From: Actinomyces weissii | Lineage (GTDB): Bacteria > Actinomycetota > Actinomycetes > Actinomycetales > Actinomycetaceae | Reading direction: 5' to 3' | NCBI RefSeq assembly: GCF_016598775.1 | Contig: NZ_CP066802.1 | Span: 2,046,001-2,110,000 of the forward strand | DNA length: 64,000 nt | Shown: one piece after another, positions 54,309-64,000 of the stretch | How the letters are laid out: each line of letters opens with the position of its first letter | Position numbering within the stretch: position 1 is the stretch's first letter | Program-made: the position numbers and the translations under genes | Notes under the pieces: model-generated | Databases searched by the model: none | What the model saw: only the letters and a program-made list of their open reading frames with translations | Told to the model about the DNA's origin: nothing

Positions 54309-57143
54309 CTAGCCGCAGGTGACGGAGTCGTTCGGCTCGTAGTGCACGGTGCGCACCTCGGTGGGCAGCTCCGTCCCGTTCAGGGACCGTCTACGGGTCA
54401 CGGTGATGTCGAATCCCGGCTGCCCCTCCGGGTTGGGGAAGCAGTCCGCCTCCATGGAGTGGGAGTGCCCCTGCGGGACGATGTTGAACTTGTCGCTGGT
54501 GGAGATCTCGACGTCGTAGTGGTGGGTGGACCAGGCACGCACGTGCACGTGCCCGTCACCCACCCAGGCCTGGAGCAGCACGGCGTAGGGGGTGGTGTTG
54601 GTGAAGCGCATGTCGATCTGCCCGCTCCACAGGGTGGCCTCCAGCCCGGCGGGGTAGCGGGACATGTACTGGCTGTGCGGCGTGTGCTCGTCGTCCTCCA
54701 TGCCGGCGGCGTAGGCGGCGTTGAAAACGGTCGTGGTCACCTGGGACAGGCCACCCCCCATACCGTTGACGTGCTTGGACCCCACGATCACGCCCGCCTC
54801 GGCGTAGCCGCGCTCCGGCTCCACCGGGCCGATGGTCTGGGCCATCGAGTAGCTCTGCCCAGGCAGGACCAGGGTGCCGTTGACGGCGGCGGTTCCGGTT
54901 CGCAGGTTCTGGTCGCGCTGCGGGTCGGACTCGAAGGGCGTGTCCGAGGAGCCGACCACCTCCTTGATTCCCAGGGCCTGGGCGGCCGCCTCACCGCTGG
55001 TGTCGGCGCTGCTCTCGGACAGCTCCAGGGTGACGGTACGGGTGGCCGCGCTGGCACCGCTCTTGGAGACGCCCTCCACGATGGCCTTGGACAGCTTCTC
55101 GCCGTCCACCACCTGGCCGGGAGCGGCCGCCTCCAGCTGGGGCTTGGCGTTGGGCGCTCCGGCCTCGGAGCCGTCGATGGTCCACTTGTAGCCGGTGGGC
55201 TGGGTCTCGATGCCCGTGCCGAAGCCCCCGAGCACCTGCTCCCGCAGCCGGGTGGGGTCCAGCACGACGGCCAGGGTGCCGCCCTCCTCCTTCACGGTAG
55301 CCAGGTTCTTCAGGTCCTCGGCACTGAGCTCGTGGGTCTGTGTGCTGGCGCGCCCCTCGGCCTCGGTGCCCGCCACGGTCAGGGTCACGGGGCCGGATAC
55401 CAGGGGCTCCAGCACGTTCACGGCGAAGGCGCTGGCCTCGGCGTCAGTGACTGCTGGCTCGGTGACCCCCTCAGGCAGGACTATGGTCTCCCCCGCCGCT
55501 ACCGGCCAGGAGGTGGAGAGCATCTCGGTGGCGGAGTCCAGGTCGACGCCGGTGCCTGCGGAGGCGGCGGTGCGTTGGACCTGCCCGTCCACCAGGCTCA
55601 CCTGGGCGGACACCGCCCCGTGGGAGAGCTTGTCCAGGTGGTTGTACAGCTCGGCCCGCACGGCCTCGGGGTCGGCGGTGACAACCGCCTTGACCTCCTG
55701 CCCACCCATGACCCGTTGGAGGATCACCCGCGGGTTCATGGTGAAGCGGGTCAGGCTGCGGATGCTCTGTGCCCCGTCCACCTTGGCCTTGACGGCGCTC
55801 CCGCTGAGCTGGACGGTGGCGCCGTCGGCACTGACGGACAGCGGGCCGTTCACCTGCTCTGCGAGTGCCGTCTCGATCACCTGGACGGCCTCGTCATGGC
55901 TCAGACCACCAATAGGCACCCCGGAGCAGACGGTCCGGGCGGAGACGGTGGAGGAGGTCAGCACCGCGGCCAGTAACCAGAGCAGCACCACCCCGGCGAC
56001 GGCGGCCATGCCCAGCATCCGGCCACGCGCCGCCAGGGGGCTCCAGGCCAGCGCCCCCTGGCTGGCCTGGGCCGTGCCTGCTGCCTGGGGCCGGGTGGGG
56101 CGCTTTCCGCCCGGGTGGGTGCGGCGGGCGCTGGAGGCCCGGGTTCGGCGTCTGCCGGGACGGTCAGCGGCAGGCTGGTCTGCGCGGCCGCGGGCCCCGC
56201 GCCGGGGGGCGGGCTCCTCCTCCAGCTCCTCCAGGCCAGGGACCGAGGCCAGCGGAAGGGTGCGGGACACCGGCGTCTGGCGCCTGCCGGGGCGGTCAGC
56301 GGCAGGCTGGTCTGCGCGGCCGCGGGCCTCGCGCCGGGGGGCGGGCTTCTCCTCCAGCTCCTCCAGGCCAGGGACCGAGGCCAGCGGAAGGGTGCGGGAC
56401 AGGGGCTTTACGCTGCTGTCCTCGCGTTTCTGCGGGGACCGGGGCTGCTGGTCCCTGACCACAGGCATGCTGACTGAGGCGGGCGCCGGTGCCGGGTCAC
56501 TGATCTCGATGGCGGGGCGGGGGTCCTGCTCCTCAAAGACCGGCACGCGCGTGGGTGCTTTCGGCCTGCTGACGGGGACAGTCTGGGTGGCTGCGGGGCC
56601 TTTCTGGGCCTCACGCGGCGCTGGGCGTGCGGCGGGCAGGTCTGGCGACCTGGTGCCGCTTGCCGGGGAGGTCTGCGCCGCCTGCCGCAGCTGGGTGGCG
56701 GCCTGCTCCTGCTCAGCCCGGGCCCGCTCTGTGGCGGCTCGTTCCTGTGCAGCTCGCCGTCGCTCAGCCGCTAAGCGCTCCTGCTCAGCCCGGGCCCGCT
56801 CAGCTGCCGCCTGCTTCTCTGCGGCTTGCGCCCGTTCCTCCTCAGCCGCCCGGGCCGCCCGCCTGCGCGCCATCCGGGACAGAGGCTTAGCGGCCTCGAC
56901 CGGCTGGCTCCGCTCCGGCTGGGATGCTTCCTGCTGGACCGGCTCAGGCTCCGGCAGTAAGGGCGCGGCGGCCCGTCTTGGGGCTGGTGCCTGGTTACGG
57001 GGCTCCTCCCGCTGCTGCGCACGCCTGTCCGCCTCAGCCACCAGCCTGGCCGGCCGGGGGCGCACCGGTCGACGATGCGGGCGCACGCCGTCGTAGACGG
57101 AACCGCTGCCGGAACCGTGCAACGACTCGGTGTCGTCAAGCAT
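54309..57143 (-). CDS. VanW-family membrane protein with long repeat-rich cytoplasmic region
   Basis: A 944-residue protein. Residues about 1-365 are low-complexity and cytoplasmic: an Ala/Glu/Arg/Gln coiled-coil stretch (about 85-160) and two 44-residue repeats (SRTLPLASVPGLEELEE plus a basic tail). One membrane helix follows (about 372-400, MAAVAGVVLLWLLAAVL). The outer part has two PG_binding_4-like modules (VQVIETALAEQVNGPLSV and similar) and ends with a VanW domain (GGGLSQVTTTVFNAAYAAGM, TPYAVLLQAW) with two Cys. Probably cell-wall related. ATG at 57143 has GGAGG 5 nt upstream. Confidence 0.85.
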   Translation of the reverse strand: MLDDTESLHGSGSGSVYDGVRPHRRPVRPRPARLVAEADRRAQQREEPRNQAPAPRRAAAPLLPEPEPVQQEASQPERSQPVEAAKPLSRMARRRAARAAEEERAQAAEKQAAAERARAEQERLAAERRRAAQERAATERARAEQEQAATQLRQAAQTSPASGTRSPDLPAARPAPREAQKGPAATQTVPVSRPKAPTRVPVFEEQDPRPAIEISDPAPAPASVSMPVVRDQQPRSPQKREDSSVKPLSRTLPLASVPGLEELEEKPAPRREARGRADQPAADRPGRRQTPVSRTLPLASVPGLEELEEEPAPRRGARGRADQPAADRPGRRRTRASSARRTHPGGKRPTRPQAAGTAQASQGALAWSPLAARGRMLGMAAVAGVVLLWLLAAVLTSSTVSARTVCSGVPIGGLSHDEAVQVIETALAEQVNGPLSVSADGATVQLSGSAVKAKVDGAQSIRSLTRFTMNPRVILQRVMGGQEVKAVVTADPEAVRAELYNHLDKLSHGAVSAQVSLVDGQVQRTAASAGTGVDLDSATEMLSTSWPVAAGETIVLPEGVTEPAVTDAEASAFAVNVLEPLVSGPVTLTVAGTEAEGRASTQTHELSAEDLKNLATVKEEGGTLAVVLDPTRLREQVLGGFGTGIETQPTGYKWTIDGSEAGAPNAKPQLEAAAPGQVVDGEKLSKAIVEGVSKSGASAATRTVTLELSESSADTSGEAAAQALGIKEVVGSSDTPFESDPQRDQNLRTGTAAVNGTLVLPGQSYSMAQTIGPVEPERGYAEAGVIVGSKHVNGMGGGLSQVTTTVFNAAYAAGMEDDEHTPHSQYMSRYPAGLEATLWSGQIDMRFTNTTPYAVLLQAWVGDGHVHVRAWSTHHYDVEISTSDKFNIVPQGHSHSMEADCFPNPEGQPGFDITVTRRRSLNGTELPTEVRTVHYEPNDSVTCG
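56136..56399 (-). repeat. 132-bp in-frame tandem repeat (2 copies) in VanW gene
   Basis: AGCGGAAGGG recurs at 56251 and 56383, a period of 132 bp (44 codons), with high identity at silent sites. Confidence 0.85.
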
Positions 57144-57178
57144 CGTGACCTCCACTCCTCAGGGCGAGTGTGACGGGA

Positions 57179-59101
57179 CTAGGACTCCGCTCGACGGCGA
57201 CGCGCCGCCTCCTTGAAACGCTCCTGGGAGTCAAGGACAACTTTACGGATCCTGACGGCCTCCGGGGTGACCTCCACGCACTCGTCCTGCGCGGCGAACT
57301 CCAGGGCCTCCTCCAGGGTGAGACGGCGCGGGGGCACCAGGGACTCGAAGGAGTCCGCGGTGGAGGAGCGCATATTGGTCTGCTGCTTCTCCCGCACCAC
57401 GTTCACGTCCATGTCCTCGTTACGCGGGTTCTCCCCCACCACCTGGCCCTCGTAGGTCTCCTCGGTGGGCGAGACGAAGAAGGTGCCGCGGTCCTGCAGG
57501 CGCACCAGGGCGTAGGCGGTGACGGCGCCCGCCCGGTCAGAGACCAGGGAGCCGGTGGTGCGGGCGATGATCGACCCCGCCCAGGGCTCGTAGCCCTCGG
57601 CGATGGAGGAGGCGATGCCGGTGCCGCGCGTCTCGGTGAGGAACTGGGTGCGGAAGCCGATCAGCCCTCGCGCGGGCACCAGGAACTCCATGCGCACCCA
57701 GCCGGTGCCGTGGTTGGTCATGGTCTCCATACGCCCCTTGCGGGCGGCCATCAGCTGGGTGACGGCGCCCAGGTACTCCTCAGGCACGTCCACCGTCATG
57801 CGCTCCACCGGCTCGTGGCGCTGCCCGTTGATGGTCCTGGTGACCACCTGGGGCTTGCCGACGGTCAGCTCGAAGCCCTCCCGGCGCATCTGCTCCACCA
57901 GGATCGCCAGGGCCAGCTCCCCACGCCCCTGCACCTCCCAGGCGTCCGGGCGGCTGGTGGGAAGCACCCGCAAGGACACGTTGCCTACCAGCTCGCGGTC
58001 CAGCCGGTCCTTGATCTGGCGGGCGGTCACCTTGGCGCCCTTGGTCCGCCCCGCCATGGGCGAGGTATTGATGCCGATGGTCATGGAGATGGCGGGGTCG
58101 TCCACGGTGATCAGGGGCAGGGGACGGGGGTCCTCAGGGTCCACCAGGGACTCGCCGATGGTGATCTCCTCGATGCCCGCGATGGCCACGATGTCACCGG
58201 CGTGGGCCTCCTGCGCGGGCTTACGCTCCAGGCCGTCGGTGACCAGCAGCTCAGAGACCCGGGCGGAGACCAGGCTGCCGTCGTGACGGGCCCAGCCCAC
58301 GGCCTGCCCCTTGCGCAGGGTGCCGTTGTGGATGCGCAGCAGGGCCAGGCGCCCCAGGAAGGGGGAGGCGTCCAGGTTGGTGACGTGGGCCTGCAGGGGC
58401 GCGCCCTCCTCGTAGCTAGGGCCGGGGATCCGCTCGATGATGGTACGGAACAGGGGCTCCAGGTCGGTGCTGGTGGGCAGGGCGCCGTCCGCAGGCTGCT
58501 CGGTGTCGGCGCGGCGGGCCTTGGCGGAGGCGTAGACGACGGGCACGTCCAGCACGGCGTCCAGGTCGATGTCGGGCTGCTCGTCGGCCAGGTCGGAGGC
58601 CAGGGAGAGCAGCAGGTCGGTGGTCTCGGAGACGACCTCGCTGATGCGTGAGTCGGGGCGGTCCACCTTGTTTACCACGATGATGACGGGCAGGTTGGCG
58701 GCCAGGGCCTTGCGCAGCACGAAGCGGGTCTGGGGCAGCGGCCCCTCGGAGGCGTCCACCAGCAGGACGACGCCGTCGACCATGGACAGGCCGCGCTCCA
58801 CCTCACCACCGAAGTCGGCGTGCCCGGGGGTGTCGATGACGTTGATGGTCACGCCCTCGGTCAGGCCCGCCGCCTCCGCCGCCGGCCCGGCGTAGTGCAC
58901 GGCGGTGTTCTTGGCGAGGATGGTGATGCCCTTCTCCCGCTCCAGCTCACCGGAGTCCATGACGCGCTCGGTGGTGTTCTCCTGGGTGGCCCGGGCGCCG
59001 AAGGCCCCCGCCTCCCAGAGCATCGCGTCGACCAGGGTGGTCTTGCCGTGGTCCACGTGGGCGACGATGGCGACGTTACGCAGGTCCTGGCGCACGGTCA
59101 T
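57179..59101 (-). CDS. typA: Ribosome-associated GTPase TypA/BipA
   Basis: A 640-residue translational GTPase. G1 is AHVDHGKTT, the switch with [18 protein letters not shown]3 [11 protein letters not shown]4 NKVDRPDSR; the EF-G-like and C-terminal TypA-specific domains follow ([20 protein letters not shown]). Length is standard. ATG at 59101 has GAAGGAAG upstream. It acts on ribosome assembly and stress response. It is followed by the VanW gene after 36 bp. Confidence 0.95.
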   Translation of the reverse strand: MTVRQDLRNVAIVAHVDHGKTTLVDAMLWEAGAFGARATQENTTERVMDSGELEREKGITILAKNTAVHYAGPAAEAAGLTEGVTINVIDTPGHADFGGEVERGLSMVDGVVLLVDASEGPLPQTRFVLRKALAANLPVIIVVNKVDRPDSRISEVVSETTDLLLSLASDLADEQPDIDLDAVLDVPVVYASAKARRADTEQPADGALPTSTDLEPLFRTIIERIPGPSYEEGAPLQAHVTNLDASPFLGRLALLRIHNGTLRKGQAVGWARHDGSLVSARVSELLVTDGLERKPAQEAHAGDIVAIAGIEEITIGESLVDPEDPRPLPLITVDDPAISMTIGINTSPMAGRTKGAKVTARQIKDRLDRELVGNVSLRVLPTSRPDAWEVQGRGELALAILVEQMRREGFELTVGKPQVVTRTINGQRHEPVERMTVDVPEEYLGAVTQLMAARKGRMETMTNHGTGWVRMEFLVPARGLIGFRTQFLTETRGTGIASSIAEGYEPWAGSIIARTTGSLVSDRAGAVTAYALVRLQDRGTFFVSPTEETYEGQVVGENPRNEDMDVNVVREKQQTNMRSSTADSFESLVPPRRLTLEEALEFAAQDECVEVTPEAVRIRKVVLDSQERFKEAARRRRAES

Positions 59102-59252
59102 ATACGGGTTCTTCCTTCAGGAGACGGGGCACCACGACCTTCTCGGCCCCTAGGCGCACGACCCGGCAAGGTTACCGGCAGGGCTCGGCCAGCAGCCGTG
59201 AGGGGCACGACACCTGGCCTGTGCGTCGTCTCACGCGCCGGGGCCCTGGACC

Positions 59253-60020
59253 TCAGGCGAGCAGCTGGCCGAGCAGCAGCAGCCCCAGCCCGGCGGCGGT
59301 GGCCACCACCGGGAGCAGCCGCCAGCTGCGGCGCACCGCAGGGCGCGCATTCGGGAGCCCGCCTGGCGCCTCGCTCAGGGTCTTGTTCGGGGGCCCGCTC
59401 AGGCCCTCGCGCTCAGCCTCCCCGGCCCGCGCCCCTGTCCCGACGCCGCGGCCCCTCCCCCCGGTCCCGCTGCCTGGGCCAGCAGCCAGCCGTCCCAGGA
59501 CCCGGCGCTCCTGCGTACGCTCGGCGTAGGCCTCTATGAGGTCACCGGCGGCCACGCAGTCCAGGGTGGCCCGCCGCACCTGCTCGCTGGGCTCCAGCAG
59601 CTCCGGGGGCACCGTGCGGTGCTCCGCACCAGGGCCGGGCTTCCGCCCCAGGTTCCGGCTGGCGTGCCAGGAGCTGCGCAGGCCCCCGCTGCGGGGAGCG
59701 GCCGCCACCCGCACTACCCCGCCGTCCTTGAGCACTATCTCCAGGAACCAGCGGGCCCGGCACTGCTCCAGCTGGCGCCAGTCCACCTCGTGCCGCAGCC
59801 AGGTGTTGCGCACCAGCAGTCCCTGCTCCCGCAGCACCACGTCCGGGGCCCACCACATGGCCCAGACCACCACCAGCAGCAGCAGCGCCCACCCGGCAGC
59901 CGTCAGGCCAACGTGAAAGCCGTCCTTCCACCACACATAAGCCACCACCCAGGCGGCAGCCACGGCCGTGAGGGCGGCACCGGCTCGGGCCAGGCGCGAG
60001 CGGATGATCACTGTAGGCAC
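59253..60020 (-). CDS. PH-domain-like membrane protein
   Basis: A 255-residue protein with two helices near the N terminus (about residues 15-32 and 38-58), then a small beta-rich domain (residues about 60-110) of the bacterial PH type (VVLREQGLLVRNTWLRHEVDWRQLEQCRARWF), a Gly/Arg-rich linker and a C-terminal helix (LPVVATAAGLGLLLLGQLL). The GTG at 60020 follows CAGAAT by 6 nt. Common in actinobacteria, unknown function. Confidence 0.75.
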   Translation of the reverse strand: MPTVIIRSRLARAGAALTAVAAAWVVAYVWWKDGFHVGLTAAGWALLLLVVVWAMWWAPDVVLREQGLLVRNTWLRHEVDWRQLEQCRARWFLEIVLKDGGVVRVAAAPRSGGLRSSWHASRNLGRKPGPGAEHRTVPPELLEPSEQVRRATLDCVAAGDLIEAYAERTQERRVLGRLAAGPGSGTGGRGRGVGTGARAGEAEREGLSGPPNKTLSEAPGGLPNARPAVRRSWRLLPVVATAAGLGLLLLGQLLA

Positions 60021-60026
60021 GCTCCC

Positions 60027-60032
60027 ATTCTG
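60027..60032 (-). promoter_or_regulatory. -10 element of PH-like gene, leaderless
   Basis: CAGAAT on the minus strand, GGGAGC, then the GTG start. Confidence 0.45.
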
Positions 60033-60058
60033 CCCTGGCGGGACCGCTGGAACGAGCA

Positions 60059-60094
60059 CTGGGGCCCGGGATGCCGCAGCAACCCGGGCCCCAG
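60059..60094. terminator. Hairpin terminator of the ABC transporter operon
   Basis: CTGGGGCCCGGG and CCCGGGCCCCAG form a perfect 12-bp stem around a 12-nt loop, 35 bp after the stop of the substrate-binding protein gene. Confidence 0.75.
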
Positions 60095-60128
60095 CCGGTA
60101 CCTTAGGGAGCTGACCCGCCCCCGACGG

Positions 60129-61820
60129 TCACTCCTTGACGAAGCCCATGTTCTCCGGGCGGAAGGAGGCCAGGCCCACCGCACCGAAGTTCGCCAGCTT
60201 CTTGGGCACGGCGGTCAGCTGCTGGCGCTCGTACATCGGGAAGTTGAACACGTTCTCCCAGACGAGCTTGTCGCACTCGTTGGCGAGCTTGCGGCGCTCG
60301 TCGTCGTCAGCAGTCTCACCGATCTTCTTGATGTACTCGTCGACCTCCGGCACGGAGAGCCTGGAGAAGTTGGAGTCGGAGCCCGTGCCGTAGATCTGGC
60401 CGATGTTGGCCATCGGGTACTGGGTGCCCTGCCAGGTGAAGGCCGTGATGGCGTAGTTGCCGGGGCGGATGTAGTCCTTGAAGTATAGGTTGGTGTCCAC
60501 CGGGTTGAGGGTCATCTCGATGCCCACCTCCTTGAGCTGGGACTGCAGGAGGGTGGCCTCGTTCTCGGTGGTGGGGGTGCCAGCGGGCAGCGTGAAGGCG
60601 AAGGACAGGCGGGTGCCGTCCTTCTCGCGCACGCCGTCAGCCCCCGGCACCCAGCCGGCGTCGTCCAGCAGCTTCTTGGCGGCCTCGACGTCGTAGGACC
60701 AGTCCTTGCCGTTGTCCTGGTAGCCCTTCTGGCTGGGCATGAAGAAGTGGTTGCCCAGCAGCAGCTTGTCCACCTCCACGGGCAGGCCCGCCAGGTCGGA
60801 CTGGGCGATGGAGGCCCGGTCGCAGGCGCGCACCACGGCCTGGCGCACGGTCTTGTCAGCCAGCACACCGGAGGAGCCGTTTATGGTGAAGTGGCGCCAC
60901 TGGCGGCCGAAGTTCTGACGCACCTCAGCGTCCGAGCGGCCGATGCACTGGTTGTACACGTCCGCGGAGATGATGTAGTCCACCACGTCAATGGCGTTGT
61001 TGGCGAAGGAGGTGGCCTCAGCGGAGGCGTCCAGCACGCGGAAGGTGACCATGTCCAGCAGCGGCTTGGCGCCCCACCACTTCTCGTTGGGGACCAGCTT
61101 GACCAGCTGCTGGGCCTCGTCGTAGCTGTCCACCTTGAAGGGGCCCGCGAAGTAGTCGTTGTTGAAGGCGCCGTTGCCCGCCATGGAGTTGTTGAAGGCC
61201 TCCGCGGTGGACATGAGCTCCTTGGGGGAGACCCCGGAGAGCTTGCTGCTCCAGTCCGGGAAGACGGAGTCGAAGGTGACCTTGGCGGTGCGCTGGTCAA
61301 CGATCTCTACGTTCTCGATCCGGTCGATGCCGTCGGTGGAGGCCCACTGGTAGGCCTCGTCCTTGGCGTGGACGATGGACTCGCGGATGTCCTCAGAGTC
61401 CATGGCGCGGCCATTGCCCCACACGGCCTTCTCGTTGAGGCTGATGGTGACCACCGTCTTGCCACCGACCTCCTCGGCCTCGAACTTGGTGTAGAAGTCC
61501 GGGTTCGGGGTGAAGCTGCCGTCGTCGGCCCAGTCCAGGAAGAACGGCGAGACGAAGTCCATGATGTTGCGCAGGTCAACACCGTTCCCGTCGACGTGGG
61601 AGGCGTTCCAGTTGGCGATGGTGGCGGTCATCGCGAACTTGAGCTCGCCGCCCTCCTTGAGCTCCGAGCGGTCCTTGCGGTTGACGGCGTCGGCGTTCGC
61701 CCCACCGGTGGCCCCAGAGGCCCCACCAGTGGCGCTCTCGTTCTTGGCGCAGGCGGCCAGCACCGCCAGGGCGGCTACAGAGGCGCTGCCTCCTAGGAAC
61801 ATGCGGCGGTTCATCATCAT
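60129..61820 (-). CDS. Oligopeptide ABC transporter substrate-binding lipoprotein
   Basis: A 563-residue SBP_bac_5 family protein. The N terminus has RRMFLGGSASVAALAVLAAC with a lipobox (LAAC) and a twin-Arg-like start, so it is a lipoprotein. Typical blocks include the SBP5 opening domain (VVTISLNEKAVWGNG) and ADVYNQCIGRSDAEV. The first of three ATG codons is at 61820 with GGAG 7 nt upstream. The ATPase gene lies directly upstream on the same strand, so this is one operon, with permease genes outside the window to the right. Confidence 0.92.
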   Translation of the reverse strand: MMMNRRMFLGGSASVAALAVLAACAKNESATGGASGATGGANADAVNRKDRSELKEGGELKFAMTATIANWNASHVDGNGVDLRNIMDFVSPFFLDWADDGSFTPNPDFYTKFEAEEVGGKTVVTISLNEKAVWGNGRAMDSEDIRESIVHAKDEAYQWASTDGIDRIENVEIVDQRTAKVTFDSVFPDWSSKLSGVSPKELMSTAEAFNNSMAGNGAFNNDYFAGPFKVDSYDEAQQLVKLVPNEKWWGAKPLLDMVTFRVLDASAEATSFANNAIDVVDYIISADVYNQCIGRSDAEVRQNFGRQWRHFTINGSSGVLADKTVRQAVVRACDRASIAQSDLAGLPVEVDKLLLGNHFFMPSQKGYQDNGKDWSYDVEAAKKLLDDAGWVPGADGVREKDGTRLSFAFTLPAGTPTTENEATLLQSQLKEVGIEMTLNPVDTNLYFKDYIRPGNYAITAFTWQGTQYPMANIGQIYGTGSDSNFSRLSVPEVDEYIKKIGETADDDERRKLANECDKLVWENVFNFPMYERQQLTAVPKKLANFGAVGLASFRPENMGFVKE

Positions 61821-61954
61821 ACGGGAGCTCCATTCATTCAGTGTGAGCTGATCATGACGCCGGGGACGGACGTCACGACACTACCGAAACATGCTGACAC
61901 ACCTGTCCGCAATACCGAGCGTAGTCTCAGTAGACGGGACTACCGCGCTTCCGC

Positions 61955-64000
61955 TCAGAACACGGCGGTGCGCTTGGGGAAGTAGCAGGCCGCCTGGTGG
62001 TCCTCGCCCTGGCTGCTGAATCCTGGCATCTCCCCCAGGCACCGGGCCCGCTGCTGGTCGTCCAGGTCGTTCTTGAACACCGGGCAGCGGGTACGGAAGC
62101 GGCAGCCGGAGGGCGGGTTGGCCGGTGAGGGCAGGTCCCCTTCCAGCAGGATGCGGGAGCGGGTGCGCTCCTTGGCCGGGTCCGGGATCGGGATGGCTGA
62201 CAGCAGCGCCTGGGTGTAGGGGTGGGCCGGGGCCTCGAAGACGGCGTCCACGTCCCCGATCTCCACGATCTTGCCCAGGTACATGACCGCCACCCGGTCA
62301 GCGATGTGCCGCACGACGGACAGGTCGTGGGCCACGAACAGGTAGCTCAGGCCCAGGGTGGCCCGCAGCTCGTCCAGCAGGTTGATGACCCCTGCCTGGA
62401 TCGACACGTCCAGGGCGGAGACAGGCTCATCGAGCACCAGCAGTCGCGGCTCCAGGGCCAGGGCCCGGGCGATGCCGATGCGCTGGCGCTGCCCGCCGGA
62501 GAAGTTGCGCGGGTAGCGGTTGGCGTGACTGGGCTCCAGCCCGACCAGCCTCATCAGCTCCTCCACCCGTGGAGCGATCTTGTGCTTTTCCCAGCCGTTG
62601 GCCCGCAGCGGCTCCGCCACGATGTCGAACACCGGCAGGCGGGGGTCCAGGGAGGCCATCGGGTCCTGGAAGACGATCTGCAGGTCCCGGCGCACCTGAC
62701 GGCGCTCACTGCGCCCCAGGGTGGCGGTGTCCTTGCCCAGCACCACGATCTTGCCGTCCTGGGGGGCCTTGAGGCCGAGCACCTCCATGAGGGTGGTGGT
62801 CTTGCCGCAGCCGGACTCCCCCACGATGGCCAGGGTCTCGCCCTCCCGCAGGTCGAAGGAGACGCCGTCCACCGCGTGCACGGTTCCCACGCGCCGCTTG
62901 AACACCGCGCCCTTCATCAGGGGGAACTGCTTGACCATGTCGGTGACCCGCAGCACCTCGGTGCGCTCGGAGCGCTCCAGGGCCATGGCGTCCGCGGTCT
63001 TGAGCTCCGGCACCGGGTAGATGTCCTGGTAGCCCAGGTTACGGGCCTCGATCTCCTGCATGCGCCGGCAGGCGGAGCGCTGCACCCCGGCGGCGGGCAG
63101 TCCGGAGGCGTCCGGCGCGCCTGCCTGGCGCACCTGCTCCAGGGTGGGCTCCGCCTCCAGGCAGGCGTCCTCGGCCAGCGGGCAGCGGGGAGCAAAGGGG
63201 CAGCCTGGGGGCAGGGCCAGCAGGGAGGGCGGGTTGCCCTCCAGGGTGGCCAGGGCAGACTCCTTCCTGGCGTCCAGGCGGGGCAGCGCCCCCAGCAGGC
63301 CGATGGTGTAGGGCATGCGGGAGCGGTAGAAGACGTCGTCGACGTCGCCGGTCTCCACGATCCGGCCCGCGTACATGACGGCGACCCGGTCGGCCATGCC
63401 AGCCACCACCCCCAGGTCGTGGGTGATCATGATGACGCCCGCGCCGGTCTCCTTCTGGGCGGTGCGCAGCACGTCCAGGATCTGGGCCTGGATGGTGACG
63501 TCCAGGGCGGTGGTGGGCTCGTCGGCGATGATGAGGTCAGGGTCGTTGGCGATGGCGATGGCGATCACCACACGCTGGCGCATACCGCCGGAGAACTCGT
63601 GGGGGTAGGCCTTGTAGCGCACCTCCGGGTTGGGGATACCCACCAGGCGCAGCAGCTCGACAGCCCGCTTGGTGGCGTCCTCGTCACTGATATCGGGCTG
63701 GTGGACGCGCAGCGCCTCAATGATCTGGTCCCCCACGGTGTAGACGGGGGTCAGGGCGGACAGCGGGTCCTGGAAGACCATGGAGACCCGCACCCCGCGG
63801 ATGCGGGACATGTACTCGTCGTCACGGCCCAGCAGCTCGGTGCCGTAGAGGCGCACGGAGCCGGTGACCTGGGCGGACTCGTCCAGCAGCCCCATGACGG
63901 CGGTGGAGGTCACGGACTTGCCGGAGCCGGACTCTCCCACCAGGGCAAGCACCTCCCCCCGGGCCAGGGACAGGTTCACGCCGCGCACGGCGTTGACCTC
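61955..64000 (-). CDS. Dipeptide/oligopeptide ABC transporter ATP-binding protein (fused), 5' end outside window
   Basis: At least 680 residues with two complete ATP-binding cassettes fused in one chain. The first has Walker A GESGSGKS, signature FSGGMRQRV and Walker [14 protein letters not shown]; the second has [22 protein letters not shown] and [13 protein letters not shown]. Each half ends with a DppD/OppD-type Cys-rich C terminus ([14 protein letters not shown] and RFRTRCPVF). The frame runs off the right edge, so the first residues are missing; the GTG at 63988 is not likely to be the start. Upstream of the binding protein in the same operon. Confidence 0.93.
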   Translation of the reverse strand, partial: EVNAVRGVNLSLARGEVLALVGESGSGKSVTSTAVMGLLDESAQVTGSVRLYGTELLGRDDEYMSRIRGVRVSMVFQDPLSALTPVYTVGDQIIEALRVHQPDISDEDATKRAVELLRLVGIPNPEVRYKAYPHEFSGGMRQRVVIAIAIANDPDLIIADEPTTALDVTIQAQILDVLRTAQKETGAGVIMITHDLGVVAGMADRVAVMYAGRIVETGDVDDVFYRSRMPYTIGLLGALPRLDARKESALATLEGNPPSLLALPPGCPFAPRCPLAEDACLEAEPTLEQVRQAGAPDASGLPAAGVQRSACRRMQEIEARNLGYQDIYPVPELKTADAMALERSERTEVLRVTDMVKQFPLMKGAVFKRRVGTVHAVDGVSFDLREGETLAIVGESGCGKTTTLMEVLGLKAPQDGKIVVLGKDTATLGRSERRQVRRDLQIVFQDPMASLDPRLPVFDIVAEPLRANGWEKHKIAPRVEELMRLVGLEPSHANRYPRNFSGGQRQRIGIARALALEPRLLVLDEPVSALDVSIQAGVINLLDELRATLGLSYLFVAHDLSVVRHIADRVAVMYLGKIVEIGDVDAVFEAPAHPYTQALLSAIPIPDPAKERTRSRILLEGDLPSPANPPSGCRFRTRCPVFKNDLDDQQRARCLGEMPGFSSQGEDHQAACYFPKRTAVF

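Overview
The window is about 72% G+C and is almost wholly protein-coding. Several features point to a high-GC Gram-positive actinobacterium, most likely an Actinomyces or close relative of the Actinomycetaceae; I infer this and have not checked it by search. They are the menaquinone respiratory chain, a mycobacterial-type FprA-like reductase, DipZ, an RskA/SigK-type pair, the actinobacterial DapD type, and many start codons placed exactly 6 nt after an NANNNT hexamer (leaderless transcripts). No rRNA, tRNA, CRISPR array or intact integrase was recognised.

Layout. Positions 1-304 are intergenic repeats. From 305 to 4221 on the minus strand lie htpX, alanine dehydrogenase and a ferredoxin-NADP reductase. 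From 21989 down to 4587 runs a complete 14-gene complex I operon (nuoA to nuoN), with almost every junction overlapping, ending in a polyprenyl diphosphate synthase that makes the menaquinone tail and perhaps a 33-residue small protein. Menaquinone genes follow: menG-menF (plus), then after an HtrA-like protease and a 1.2 kb repeat-bearing gap, menD and menC (minus), divergent menB (plus), and later menE-menA (minus). Between menB and menA is an accessory stretch: a low-GC gene fragment, a small membrane-anchored protein, a decayed IS1249-like transposase, a 122-bp repeated element, and a redox/stress module of anti-sigma factor, ECF sigma factor, DipZ and a methionine-rich lipoprotein.

From 41 to 48 kb come a PLDc_N membrane protein, an unknown membrane protein, a histidine phosphatase, dapD, and succinate dehydrogenase sdhCAB. 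Then gltA, a 2-kb single-gene island, dapC, a small ORF and fdxA. The last part holds a VanW-family protein, typA, a PH-domain-like membrane protein, and an oligopeptide ABC system whose ATPase gene runs off the right edge.

How the genes work together: citrate synthase and succinate dehydrogenase feed reducing power to menaquinone; complex I oxidises NADH with menaquinone; the men genes and the polyprenyl synthase build that quinone. DapC and DapD belong to lysine/diaminopimelate synthesis.

The most unusual items are: (1) a 2.06-kb unit at 49895-52213 in which a Schlafen-AlbA_2 type regulator gene is bracketed by 256-bp direct repeats that duplicate the 3' end of dapC, with a palindromic operator placed inside its leaderless promoter; (2) a SigK-like module in which dipZ and a Met-rich lipoprotein diverge from two matching CCAATC-N16-CCGAA promoters; (3) three families of dispersed intergenic repeats (122-bp elements with constant ends and variable cores, a 63-bp hairpin, and an element carrying TTATCCACA); (4) in-frame tandem repeats inserted in several unrelated proteins, including MenD and MenE.
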